Positions 1-7,131 of a DNA stretch of 7,169 bases are shown here, piece by piece. The stretch lies in NCBI GenBank assembly GCA_037388705.1, contig JARRJY010000086.1:1-7169 (forward strand), given 5' to 3'. The position numbers and the translations under genes were made by a program. This DNA comes from JARRJY01 sp037388705. Lineage in GTDB: Bacteria; Pseudomonadota; Gammaproteobacteria; UBA6429; Thiohalophilaceae. Numbering within the stretch: the stretch's first letter is position 1; each line of letters opens with the position of its first letter. Below the pieces are notes generated by a model. That model was not told where the DNA came from. It did not search any database and saw only the letters and a program-made list of their open reading frames with translations.

Positions 1-23
1 CGACACTTTACAAACAACCATAA
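1..23 (+). CDS. Possible 3' end of an upstream gene, perhaps rsmB (16S rRNA m5C967 methyltransferase)
   Basis: In the frame beginning at base 3 the window reads T-L-Y-K-Q-P and then TAA at 21-23. RsmB proteins end in a short tail of the type DGFFYA-x-L-x-K, and rsmB commonly sits just upstream of trkA or of a DUF4390/NtrYX block in Gammaproteobacteria, so an ending such as Y-A-T-L-Y-K-Q-P would fit. Only six codons are visible, so this is an inference from context and a very short match. Another upstream gene, or a chance stop codon, remains possible. Confidence 0.3.
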
Positions 24-39
24 GCCCAGGTTTTCCCTG

Positions 40-585
40 TTGTTGTCAGGGTTGATTTCGCTTGCCCTGTTATATTGCTCTCCTGTCCATGCAGAACCTG
101 CATTCAAAATAAAACATGCTGAAACAATACTTGTTGACAAGGTTTACAATATTAACGCGTCCATTGAATTTGAATTTTCTGATGAGGCGCTTGGTGCCTT
201 AAAAAATGGCGTACCACTGATAATCCTGTTTGATATTGAAGTAGAAAAAAAGCGTAACTGGTGGATAAACAAAAACGTCGCCACCCTGGAACAGGGATAT
301 CTGCTGCTTTATCACGCTTTATCAAAAAAGTTTGTGCTGCATAATCTAAACAGCGGAACCCAGGAAAATTATTCCAGCCTTGATAGCGCACTTTATGCAC
401 TGGGAAATATCCAGCAATTACCTATACTCGATGCTGACTTACTGGAAAAGGATGCAGACTATATTTTCAGACTAAAAAGTTTTCTCGATATCGAGTCATT
501 ACCGCCTCCAATGCGCCCATTGGCTTACGTATCTTCTGAATGGCAACTGGAAAGTGACTGGTACACATGGACATTAAATCAATAA
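40..585 (+). CDS. DUF4390 domain-containing exported protein
   Basis: This is a small exported protein of unknown function from the DUF4390 family, recognised from memory of family members. The family-like parts are the FEFSDEALGALKNGVPL segment (about residues 43-60), a WW pair at 74-75 after DIEVEKKRN, the YHALSKKF and NLNSG segments (91-106), and LPPPMRPLAY with a following SSEW (154-168). Residues 1-18 form a hydrophobic signal segment with a plausible signal peptidase I site after V-H-A. The cysteine in LLYC is not in a good lipobox. The TTG start at 40 has an AGG at 28-30 as its only Shine-Dalgarno-like signal. The frame is open to base 1, and the upstream codons encode N-N-H-K-P-R-F-S, which would supply the positive n-region missing from the TTG start, so the real start may lie outside the window. 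The gene overlaps the kinase gene by 19 nt. The mature protein probably acts in the periplasm, perhaps with that kinase; this is inference. Confidence 0.85.
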   Translation: MLSGLISLALLYCSPVHAEPAFKIKHAETILVDKVYNINASIEFEFSDEALGALKNGVPLIILFDIEVEKKRNWWINKNVATLEQGYLLLYHALSKKFVLHNLNSGTQENYSSLDSALYALGNIQQLPILDADLLEKDADYIFRLKSFLDIESLPPPMRPLAYVSSEWQLESDWYTWTLNQ

Positions 586-2807
586 TCATACGCCTGTTTT
601 CCGGGGCACACTCGATCGTCCTGTTATTTGTCCTGTTGATTACATCTCTTTACCTGATAAGTGGCGCAACTCATAATTCAGCATTATTCAGTCGTTTATA
701 TTCTTATTTACTTGGCATAAATATACTTGCCATCGTTTTATTTATTGGTCTAATCGGCAAAAGCGTCTGGCGATTAATCATACAATATCGTCAACAGGTT
801 ATCGGTTCCCGACTGACCGCAAGACTTATCATCATCTTTATTATTCTTTCTGTATCACCAGTTAGCGTAGTGTATTACTTCTCACTGGATTTTTTACAGC
901 GAGGAATAGATAGCTGGTTCGATGTACGAGTTGAAAATGCATTAAATGATGCACTGGAACTGGGACAGGCATCACTGGGTATAAGAATGCAGGAATCACT
1001 TCATCAAACCAATTCCATCAAGGAACCTCTTGCACAAATTCCGGACGAAGCAGTTGCTCCAACTCTAAATGACCTGCGTGAGAATATTGGCGCCTCTGAA
1101 TTAACCTTGTACAGTCACAATGGCCGTATTATTGCTTCGAGTAGCAGCGAAGCCAGCAACCTGATCCCGATGCGCCTGGATGAAGCGACATCAATTCGTT
1201 TACGTGATGATCAGGATGACGTTGGCCTGGTACCCATTGGAGAAGCCGGATTACAGATACGTACTGCGGTTAAAGTTGCCAGTCCTGATCCGGTATCACC
1301 ACATCGCATTTTACAGGCGCTGTTTCCCCTTTCTGATCGTATTAACACCCTGGCAGACAGTGTACAAAGTGCCTTTGCCCAGTATCGTGAAATTGCCTAC
1401 CTGCGTGTGCCCCTGAAGTACAGCTTCATTCTGACATTATCACTGGTATTGTTATTAAGTATTCTTACCGCTATCTGGGCAGCATTTTACTTTGCCGGAC
1501 GAATTGTGCAGCCGGTGGCTGATCTGGTAGAGGGCACCCGCGCCGTCGCCTCGGGTGATTATGATAAACGCCTGCCCCTGCCCGGGCGTGATGAGCTGGG
1601 CTACCTGGTTCGTTCATTTAACGAAATGACCCACAAAATTTCCATAGCGCAGGAAGATGCCAGAACCAGTCAGCAACAAATGGAATTACAACATACTTAC
1701 CTTGAAACGGTGCTGGCTAACCTGTCATCAGGGGTATTAACCCTGGATAGAGATCACATGCTACATACCAGTAATATGGCCGCTTCAAACATTCTTAATA
1801 TCGATCTTTCACAATACCAGGGTCATTCACTGGATAAACTGGTCGAAGTGCACCAGCCCTTGCACTCATTTGTAGATGCTCTATACCCTTACCTCGAAGG
1901 CTCTACCAATAGCTGGCAGGAAGAAATTACCCTGTTTGGTCCAGGTGGCCGACAAGTACTTATGTGTCGTGGTACCCAGCTACCTGATACCGCTGAAATT
2001 CAGGGTGGAAGTATTATTGTTTTTGATGACATTACCGAGCTGATGCAGGCCCAGCGCAATGCTGCCTGGGGTGAAGTAGCACGACGCCTTGCCCATGAAA
2101 TTAAAAACCCTCTAACACCAATCCAGCTTTCTGCCGAACGATTACGACATAAGTACCTGGATAAAATGGCACTGGAAGATGCTGATGTACTGGATCGTTC
2201 AACACATACCATCGTGCAACAAGTTGAAACTTTAAAAGAGATGGTAAAGGCCTTCTCTGATTATGCACGCATGCCGGTCATGCAATTACAGCCCGTGGAT
2301 CTTAACGACCTTATCACTGAAATTATAGAATTGTATATAAACAGTGATTTAAAAATTGAACTGAAACTTGACGACAATGCTCCACAAATTGAAGCTGATG
2401 TAGGTCGTTTACGTCAGTTACTGCATAACCTTATCAAGAATGCAATCGAGGCCATGGAAAGTTCTGAAAAACGACAACTCTCAATTTCAACCCGCTGTGC
2501 TGAAGAACATGCCTGCCGTTTTGTAGAGATGAGAGTAGAGGATACCGGGCCAGGCATCCCGGAAGATATGCTCGGCCATTTGTTTGATCCCTATATCACT
2601 ACCAAACCCAAAGGTAGCGGACTGGGCCTTGCGATTGTAAAGAAAATTATTGAAGAACATGGTGGTATGATATGGGCAGAAAATGTCCAAAAAGCCGGTG
2701 CATGTATTATTATGCGTCTACCGGTAATGAATGCCAGCAGCGAGCAGGATAACCAGAGACCACGAAACAATAACATACTCATGAAGAGTAACGATAATGC
2801 CGCATGA
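567..2807 (+). CDS. ntrY: NtrY-like membrane sensor histidine kinase (HAMP-PAS-HisKA-HATPase)
   Basis: This is an inner-membrane two-component sensor of 746 residues, a usual size for NtrY-type kinases. Three N-terminal membrane segments lie at about 15-34, 46-68 and 86-106. A probable periplasmic sensor region follows (about 110-283), then a fourth membrane helix (286-309), a HAMP domain (about 312-362, with PLPGRDELGYLVRSFNEM) and a PAS domain (about 372-492). The HisKA H-box is ARRLAHEIKNPLTP, with phospho-acceptor His510. The ATPase domain has an N-box (NLIKNAIEAM, from Asn621), a G1 box (DTGPGIP, Asp659) and a G2 box (GSGLGL, 683-688). All catalytic motifs are intact, so it should be an active kinase. 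A hydrophilic tail of about 26 residues follows the catalytic domain. The ATG at 567 lies inside the DUF4390 gene, with GGAAAG at 549-554 as a rather distant ribosome site, which suggests coupled translation. The partner is the regulator that overlaps its end. The stimulus cannot be read from the sequence; NtrY relatives have been linked to nitrogen and redox control. Confidence 0.93.
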   Translation: MDIKSIIIRLFSGAHSIVLLFVLLITSLYLISGATHNSALFSRLYSYLLGINILAIVLFIGLIGKSVWRLIIQYRQQVIGSRLTARLIIIFIILSVSPVSVVYYFSLDFLQRGIDSWFDVRVENALNDALELGQASLGIRMQESLHQTNSIKEPLAQIPDEAVAPTLNDLRENIGASELTLYSHNGRIIASSSSEASNLIPMRLDEATSIRLRDDQDDVGLVPIGEAGLQIRTAVKVASPDPVSPHRILQALFPLSDRINTLADSVQSAFAQYREIAYLRVPLKYSFILTLSLVLLLSILTAIWAAFYFAGRIVQPVADLVEGTRAVASGDYDKRLPLPGRDELGYLVRSFNEMTHKISIAQEDARTSQQQMELQHTYLETVLANLSSGVLTLDRDHMLHTSNMAASNILNIDLSQYQGHSLDKLVEVHQPLHSFVDALYPYLEGSTNSWQEEITLFGPGGRQVLMCRGTQLPDTAEIQGGSIIVFDDITELMQAQRNAAWGEVARRLAHEIKNPLTPIQLSAERLRHKYLDKMALEDADVLDRSTHTIVQQVETLKEMVKAFSDYARMPVMQLQPVDLNDLITEIIELYINSDLKIELKLDDNAPQIEADVGRLRQLLHNLIKNAIEAMESSEKRQLSISTRCAEEHACRFVEMRVEDTGPGIPEDMLGHLFDPYITTKPKGSGLGLAIVKKIIEEHGGMIWAENVQKAGACIIMRLPVMNASSEQDNQRPRNNNILMKSNDNAA
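2783..2788 (+). promoter_or_regulatory. Ribosome binding site for the NtrX-like gene, inside the kinase gene
   Basis: The sequence GAAGAG lies 8 nt upstream of the ATG at 2797 and within the last codons of the kinase gene. It supports 2797 as the regulator start despite the 11-nt overlap, and there is no other in-frame ATG before residue 75, which is inside the receiver domain. The match to the anti-Shine-Dalgarno sequence is partial. Confidence 0.5.
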
Positions 2808-4224
2808 AGTAGAAAACATTAACCGTCAGGATGATACCGATTTAAAATTGCATCAGACACCTTATATATTAGTGGTGGATGATGAACCGGATATCCGAAA
2901 TCTTCTCCAGGAAATTCTTGAAGATGAGGGCTATGAAATTGCCGTTGCCGAAAACGGTGAAGCAGCCCGACATTTACACCGCCAACGTCGCCCTGATTTG
3001 ATCTTGCTGGATATCTGGATGCCGGATGTTGATGGAATTACCCTGCTAAAAGAGTGGTCTGAAGATGGTGTGCTGCCTATGCCGGTAATCATGATGTCTG
3101 GCCACGGTACGGTAGAAACTGCTGTTGAAGCAACCAGGCTGGGTGCCTATGACTTCATTGAAAAACCCCTGTCGTTGGCCAAACTATTACTCACAGTCGA
3201 GCATGCCCTCGAAGCCGATAAACTGTATCGTGAAAACCAGGGCTTGCGTCGTCACACTCACACTGCCCATGAGCCCATTGGTAAAAGCGCGGTGATGCAG
3301 CGTCTGCGTGAACAGATTAAGCGTATTGCCGAACACGACAGCTGGGTACTCATGCAGGGTGAGCCTGGTACTGGCATGAAAGTGACTGCGCATTATCTAC
3401 ACAGTTGCAGTCCACACCATGATCGTCCTTTTATTGAAGTTAATGTTGCAGCGCTGGACGAGACATCCGCAGCTAAAGAATTGTTTGGCTATGAAGAAAA
3501 TAACAAGGTGTATTATGGACTGCTGGACCAGGCCAATGGTGGAACGGTTTATTTCCAGGATATTGCCGAAATGGATACCGCAACCCAGGCCAAACTGACA
3601 TCAGCCTTGCAAGCCAAATCGTTTACCCGCCTCGATGGTAACACGCCGGTTCCGTTATACGTGCGCATCATTGCTGCTACCCATAAAAACCTCGAGCAAC
3701 TGGTTGAAGAGGGTAATTTCCGTAGCGATCTTTATTACCTGTTAAACGTGGTTCCACTGAAAGTACCTTCACTACGGGAACACCGTGAAGATGTTCCGGA
3801 ACTATTAAACTATTACACCAATATTTTTGTCGATCAGGAGAAACTTCCCTATCGTAAGTTCAGTATGGCTGCCCAGAACCGCCTGCGAAACTACGAATGG
3901 CCTGGAAATATTCGTGAACTATCCAACCTGGTCCAGCGACTGCTGATCACCTGTGCCGGTAGTGAAATCAGCCAGGAAGAAATAGAAAGTACCCTGGGCG
4001 AACAACCCATGAAACCGCTGACCGCGGCAGGTATACCAGCCAGTTTTAACCTGCCATTACGTGAAGCTCGCGATCAATTTGAGAAAGAATACCTGGAATA
4101 CCAGTTACAGAAAAATAATGGCAGCGTTGGCAAGGTGGCTCAAATCGCCGGTGTTGAAAGAACCCATTTATATAGGAAACTCAAATCACTGGGAATCGAT
4201 CCAAAAAATCCACGTGGTAAATAA
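2797..4224 (+). CDS. ntrX: NtrX-like response regulator with a degenerate AAA+ domain
   Basis: This is a cytoplasmic response regulator of 475 residues with NtrC-family architecture. After a hydrophilic extension of about 21 residues comes a receiver domain (about 22-140) with acidic pocket D28-D29, phospho-acceptor D72 (LLDIWMP), S101 and K123, all intact. A sigma-54-interaction-type AAA+ domain follows (about 158-390), then a Fis-type helix-turn-helix (about 421-470, with GVERTHLYRKLKSLGI). The AAA+ core is recognisable from ELFG (228-231), IIAATHKNL (291-299), FRSDLYY (308-314), VPSLREHREDVPELL and the sensor II WPGNIREL (368-375). Catalytic positions are altered. Walker A reads GEPGTGMK (M194 where Lys is expected), Walker B reads GGTVYFQDI (Q254-D255 for Asp-Glu), the GAFTGA loop is missing and L315 replaces the second arginine finger. 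The reading frame is clean, so this is not a pseudogene. It probably binds DNA under control of phosphorylation by the adjacent kinase without remodelling sigma-54 polymerase; that mode of action is inference. Confidence 0.92.
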   Translation: MPHEVENINRQDDTDLKLHQTPYILVVDDEPDIRNLLQEILEDEGYEIAVAENGEAARHLHRQRRPDLILLDIWMPDVDGITLLKEWSEDGVLPMPVIMMSGHGTVETAVEATRLGAYDFIEKPLSLAKLLLTVEHALEADKLYRENQGLRRHTHTAHEPIGKSAVMQRLREQIKRIAEHDSWVLMQGEPGTGMKVTAHYLHSCSPHHDRPFIEVNVAALDETSAAKELFGYEENNKVYYGLLDQANGGTVYFQDIAEMDTATQAKLTSALQAKSFTRLDGNTPVPLYVRIIAATHKNLEQLVEEGNFRSDLYYLLNVVPLKVPSLREHREDVPELLNYYTNIFVDQEKLPYRKFSMAAQNRLRNYEWPGNIRELSNLVQRLLITCAGSEISQEEIESTLGEQPMKPLTAAGIPASFNLPLREARDQFEKEYLEYQLQKNNGSVGKVAQIAGVERTHLYRKLKSLGIDPKNPRGK

Positions 4225-4291
4225 ATGGCCGTGACGCATTCTTTGTAATATAGTTGCGGCTTAAGACAAATAAAAAAGCAAACCGAATTTT

Positions 4292-5665
4292 ATGAAAATT
4301 ATCATTCTCGGTGCAGGACAAGTTGGTAGTTCACTGGCAGAAAATCTTGCCAATGAGGCAAACGATATTACCATCGTTGATGCCAATGAAAGTGTTCTCC
4401 AGTCACTTCAGGACCGCCTCGATTTACGTACCGTAGCAGGCCATGCCTCACATCCTGAAATATTACGCCAGGCCGGTGCAGATGATGCTGATATGCTGGT
4501 CGCAGTAACAGATAGTGATGAAACCAACATGGTTGCCTGCCAGGTAGCCTACACCCTTTTTCATACTCCTACCAAAATTGCTCGCGTCAGGGCCGTTGAA
4601 TACCTCAAACAAAAAGAGCTGTTTTCACAGGATGCACTGCCAATTGATTATCTTATTAGCCCGGAGCAACTGATCACAGATTATATCGAAAGCCTGATCA
4701 GGCACCCGGGTTCTTTGCAGGTGCTGGACTTTGCTGACGGCCAGTTGAAGCTTGTTGGTGTTCGTGCCTATTACGGTGGCCCGCTGGTTGGTCATGAACT
4801 CCGCACTTTGCGTGATCATATGCCAAATATTGATACCCGGGTTGCTGCCATCTACCGTCGTGGACGTCCCATAATCCCGGAGGGAAAAACCGTTATCGAG
4901 GCAGACGATGAAGTGTTTTTCGTTGCTGCCACAAAACATATCCGTAGTGTAATGAGCGAGCTGCGTCGCCTGGATAAATCTTACAAGCGAATTATGCTGG
5001 TTGGGGGTGGCAACATTGGCAAGCGTGTTGCTCAGACACTGGAAAAAGATTACCAGGTCAAGCTTATCGATCATAACTTCGACCGCACTCGCGTGATTTC
5101 CAACGAACTTGAAAACACTATCGTTCTCTATGGTGATGCTGCCGATGAAGAATTGCTTATCGAAGAAAATATTGAAAGTGTTGATGTATTCTGCGCTTTA
5201 ACCAATGATGATGAGGCTAATATTCTTGCCTCAATGCTGGCCAAGCGTCTTGGCGCCCATAAAGTAATGACACTTATCAATCGTGCGGCTTATGTTGACC
5301 TGGTGCAAAGTGGCGAGATTGATATCGCCATTTCGCCACAACAATCTACCATTGGCAGCTTACTCGCTCATATACGTCGTGGAGATGTCGTTAAGGTACA
5401 CTCATTGCGCCGAGGTGCTGCTGAAGCCATCGAGGCGATTGCTCACGGTGATAAAAATACCTCGAAAGTTGTCGGCCGAAGTATTGAAGAACTCAAGCTT
5501 CCACCAGGCACAACTATTGGTGCCATTGTTCGGGGTGAAGAAGTAATCATTGCACATCATGACACCACCATCGAACCGGAAGATCACGTTATTCTTTTCC
5601 TGGTTGATAAAAAATATATTATAGAAGTAGAAAAACTGTTCCAGGTAGGTATCACTTTTATATAG
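4292..5665 (+). CDS. trkA: Trk system potassium uptake regulatory subunit TrkA
   Basis: TrkA is the peripheral, cytoplasmic, nucleotide-binding subunit that gates the TrkH potassium channel. The 457 residues match the length of E. coli TrkA (458). It has the duplicated RCK layout: a first Rossmann domain with GAGQVG at 7-12 and an acidic D30 ending the second strand, a TrkA_C domain at about 137-215, a second Rossmann domain with VGGGNIG (237-243) and D260, and a second TrkA_C domain at about 373-455. The protein ends in EVEKLFQ plus a short tail, as enterobacterial TrkA does. The MKIIILGAGQVG start is canonical, so the ATG at 4292 is secure, although no clear Shine-Dalgarno sequence precedes it. 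It lies 67 nt after the regulator gene and 9 nt before trkH. The gap shows no convincing promoter or terminator, so transcription from the upstream genes is possible but unproven. Confidence 0.97.
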   Translation: MKIIILGAGQVGSSLAENLANEANDITIVDANESVLQSLQDRLDLRTVAGHASHPEILRQAGADDADMLVAVTDSDETNMVACQVAYTLFHTPTKIARVRAVEYLKQKELFSQDALPIDYLISPEQLITDYIESLIRHPGSLQVLDFADGQLKLVGVRAYYGGPLVGHELRTLRDHMPNIDTRVAAIYRRGRPIIPEGKTVIEADDEVFFVAATKHIRSVMSELRRLDKSYKRIMLVGGGNIGKRVAQTLEKDYQVKLIDHNFDRTRVISNELENTIVLYGDAADEELLIEENIESVDVFCALTNDDEANILASMLAKRLGAHKVMTLINRAAYVDLVQSGEIDIAISPQQSTIGSLLAHIRRGDVVKVHSLRRGAAEAIEAIAHGDKNTSKVVGRSIEELKLPPGTTIGAIVRGEEVIIAHHDTTIEPEDHVILFLVDKKYIIEVEKLFQVGITFI

Positions 5666-5674
5666 TCGACTGTT

Positions 5675-7129
5675 ATGCAACTACTCGTTATTCAACGCAT
5701 CGTCGGCATACTACTTATGGTATTCAGTTTTACCATGGTGCCACCCATGATTGTTTCCATAATTTATATCGATGGCGCCTTTGAACCATTCTTTTATGCA
5801 TTTGCCGCAACACTGATTACAGGCATCGTATTGTGGTTACCGGTTAAAAATCAGAAACAAGAATTGCGTCTGCGTGACGGGTTTTTAATAGTAGTAATGT
5901 TCTGGCTGGTACTGAGCCTGTCAGGTGCAATACCATTGTTTTTATCAACGCAACTGGATATCTCCCTGACCGATGCTTTTTTTGAATCAATTTCCGGGTT
6001 AACCACAACAGGCGCAACTGTACTGACAGGACTGGATGCATTACCAAAGTCCATCCTCTGGTATCGCCAACAACTACAATGGCTGGGAGGTATGGGTATT
6101 ATTGTTTTAGCCGTGGCGATTATGCCTATGCTAGGTATTGGTGGTATGCAACTTTATAAAGCAGAAACACCTGGCCCCATAAAAGACAGCAAGCTAACCC
6201 CACGAATTACCGAAACAGCAAAAGCATTATGGTACATCTATTTAAGCCTGACAGTACTTTGTGCTCTTGCCTACTGGTTTGCAGGGATGGATGCTTTTGA
6301 TGCAATTGCACATAGCTTCTCTACCATTGCGATTGGTGGTTTTTCTACACATGATGCCAGCATGGGCCATTTTAATGACACGCCCATGGTAGAAGTGGTT
6401 GCAATAGTTTTCATGCTACTGGCAGGAATTAATTTCGCACTGCATTTTCTTTCCTGGCGTTCTCGCAGTGTTTTTCATTACTTCAAAGATGCAGAAACTA
6501 AAACCTATTTCATTATACTGATAATTGTCTCTTTCATTGCTTCTTCTTATCTTTTTTATACTGATCATTTTATTCATTTTGAACGTGCCGTGTTGCATGG
6601 CGTTTTCCAGGCAGTTTCTATCGGCACAACTACCGGCTTTACCACACAGGAATACCATAACTGGCCTGGCTTCCTGCCTGTTATGTTATTGTTTACCAGT
6701 TTTATCGGTGCCTGTGCCGGCTCTACCGGTGGTGGCATGAAAGTGATTCGCTTTCTGTTACTACTAAAACAAGGAATGCGTGAAATAATACGCCTGATCC
6801 ATCCAAATGCTGTTCTCCCGATTAAAGTAGGGGGTAAACCTCTACCGGATCGTATTATTGCTGCAGTTTGGGGATTTTTCTCTGCATATGTTGCAGCCTT
6901 CAGTATCGTCCTGTTGATTCTGATGTTGACCGGACTTGATCAAATCAGTGCTTTTTCAGCAACTGCTGCAGCCATGAATAATCTGGGCCCTGGCTTAAAT
7001 GAAGTTGGTCTCAACTATGCTGGACTACACGATCCTGCCAAATGGATTCTGGGATTTGCCATGTTGCTGGGCAGGCTCGAAATCTTTACCTTACTGGTAC
7101 TACTTACACCCGCCTTCTGGCGAAAATAA
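5675..7129 (+). CDS. trkH: Trk system potassium uptake channel subunit TrkH
   Basis: TrkH is the inner-membrane pore subunit for low-affinity potassium uptake and works with TrkA. The 484 residues match E. coli TrkH (483). Four pore-loop repeats are visible. P1 has SGLTTTGATV with filter Gly113, P2 has STIAIGGFST (about 216-225), P3 has SIGTTTGFTT with Gly321, and P4 has NNLGPGL with Gly438. The gating-loop signature GACAGSTGGGMK lies at about 345-356, and GRLEIFTLL, including the conserved Arg467, is in the last helix. Hydrophobic segments at about 8-33, 37-58, 69-92, 136-156, 182-204, 236-258, 275-297, 394-421 and 455-481 fit the usual fold. All four selectivity loops look intact, so it should be functional. 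The ATG at 5675 is 9 nt after the trkA stop without a clear Shine-Dalgarno sequence, which suggests coupling to trkA translation. Confidence 0.97.
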   Translation: MQLLVIQRIVGILLMVFSFTMVPPMIVSIIYIDGAFEPFFYAFAATLITGIVLWLPVKNQKQELRLRDGFLIVVMFWLVLSLSGAIPLFLSTQLDISLTDAFFESISGLTTTGATVLTGLDALPKSILWYRQQLQWLGGMGIIVLAVAIMPMLGIGGMQLYKAETPGPIKDSKLTPRITETAKALWYIYLSLTVLCALAYWFAGMDAFDAIAHSFSTIAIGGFSTHDASMGHFNDTPMVEVVAIVFMLLAGINFALHFLSWRSRSVFHYFKDAETKTYFIILIIVSFIASSYLFYTDHFIHFERAVLHGVFQAVSIGTTTGFTTQEYHNWPGFLPVMLLFTSFIGACAGSTGGGMKVIRFLLLLKQGMREIIRLIHPNAVLPIKVGGKPLPDRIIAAVWGFFSAYVAAFSIVLLILMLTGLDQISAFSATAAAMNNLGPGLNEVGLNYAGLHDPAKWILGFAMLLGRLEIFTLLVLLTPAFWRK

Positions 7130-7131
7130 AC

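Noticed and set aside
40..120. Lipoprotein signal in the DUF4390 protein
   Set aside because: The cysteine follows L-L-Y. Tyrosine directly before Cys is unlike a lipobox, and V-H-A then E-P gives a better signal peptidase I site.
306..324. Direct repeat GCTTTATCA separated by one base
   Set aside because: It lies inside the DUF4390 coding region, where the two copies are read in different frames, and has no further copies nearby. It looks like a chance repeat.
2797..4224. Regulator as a pseudogene or sequencing artefact
   Set aside because: The frame is intact over 475 codons, the receiver and helix-turn-helix residues are conserved, and the altered AAA+ sites are in-frame substitutions spread over several motifs. 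Together these do not resemble decay or a single read error.
4225..4248. Tiny frame M-A-V-T-H-S-L immediately after the regulator stop
   Set aside because: Its ATG abuts the TAA and the frame has seven sense codons. No ribosome site of its own and no leader-peptide pattern is visible, so chance is the better explanation.
4225..4291. Possible promoter or terminator in the 67-nt gap before trkA
   Set aside because: TAATAT at 4246-4251 could pass as a -10 box, but no -35 match sits about 17 nt upstream. No GG-N10-GC sigma-54 spacing fits (the bases after GG at 4227-4228 plus ten are TT). The GCCG/CGGC complementarity is too short for a terminator.
4625..5074. Open reading frame of 149 codons on the - strand
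   Set aside because: It lies fully inside trkA, antisense to a clear conserved protein. Its translation shows no recognisable domain, and it has the look of a shadow frame.
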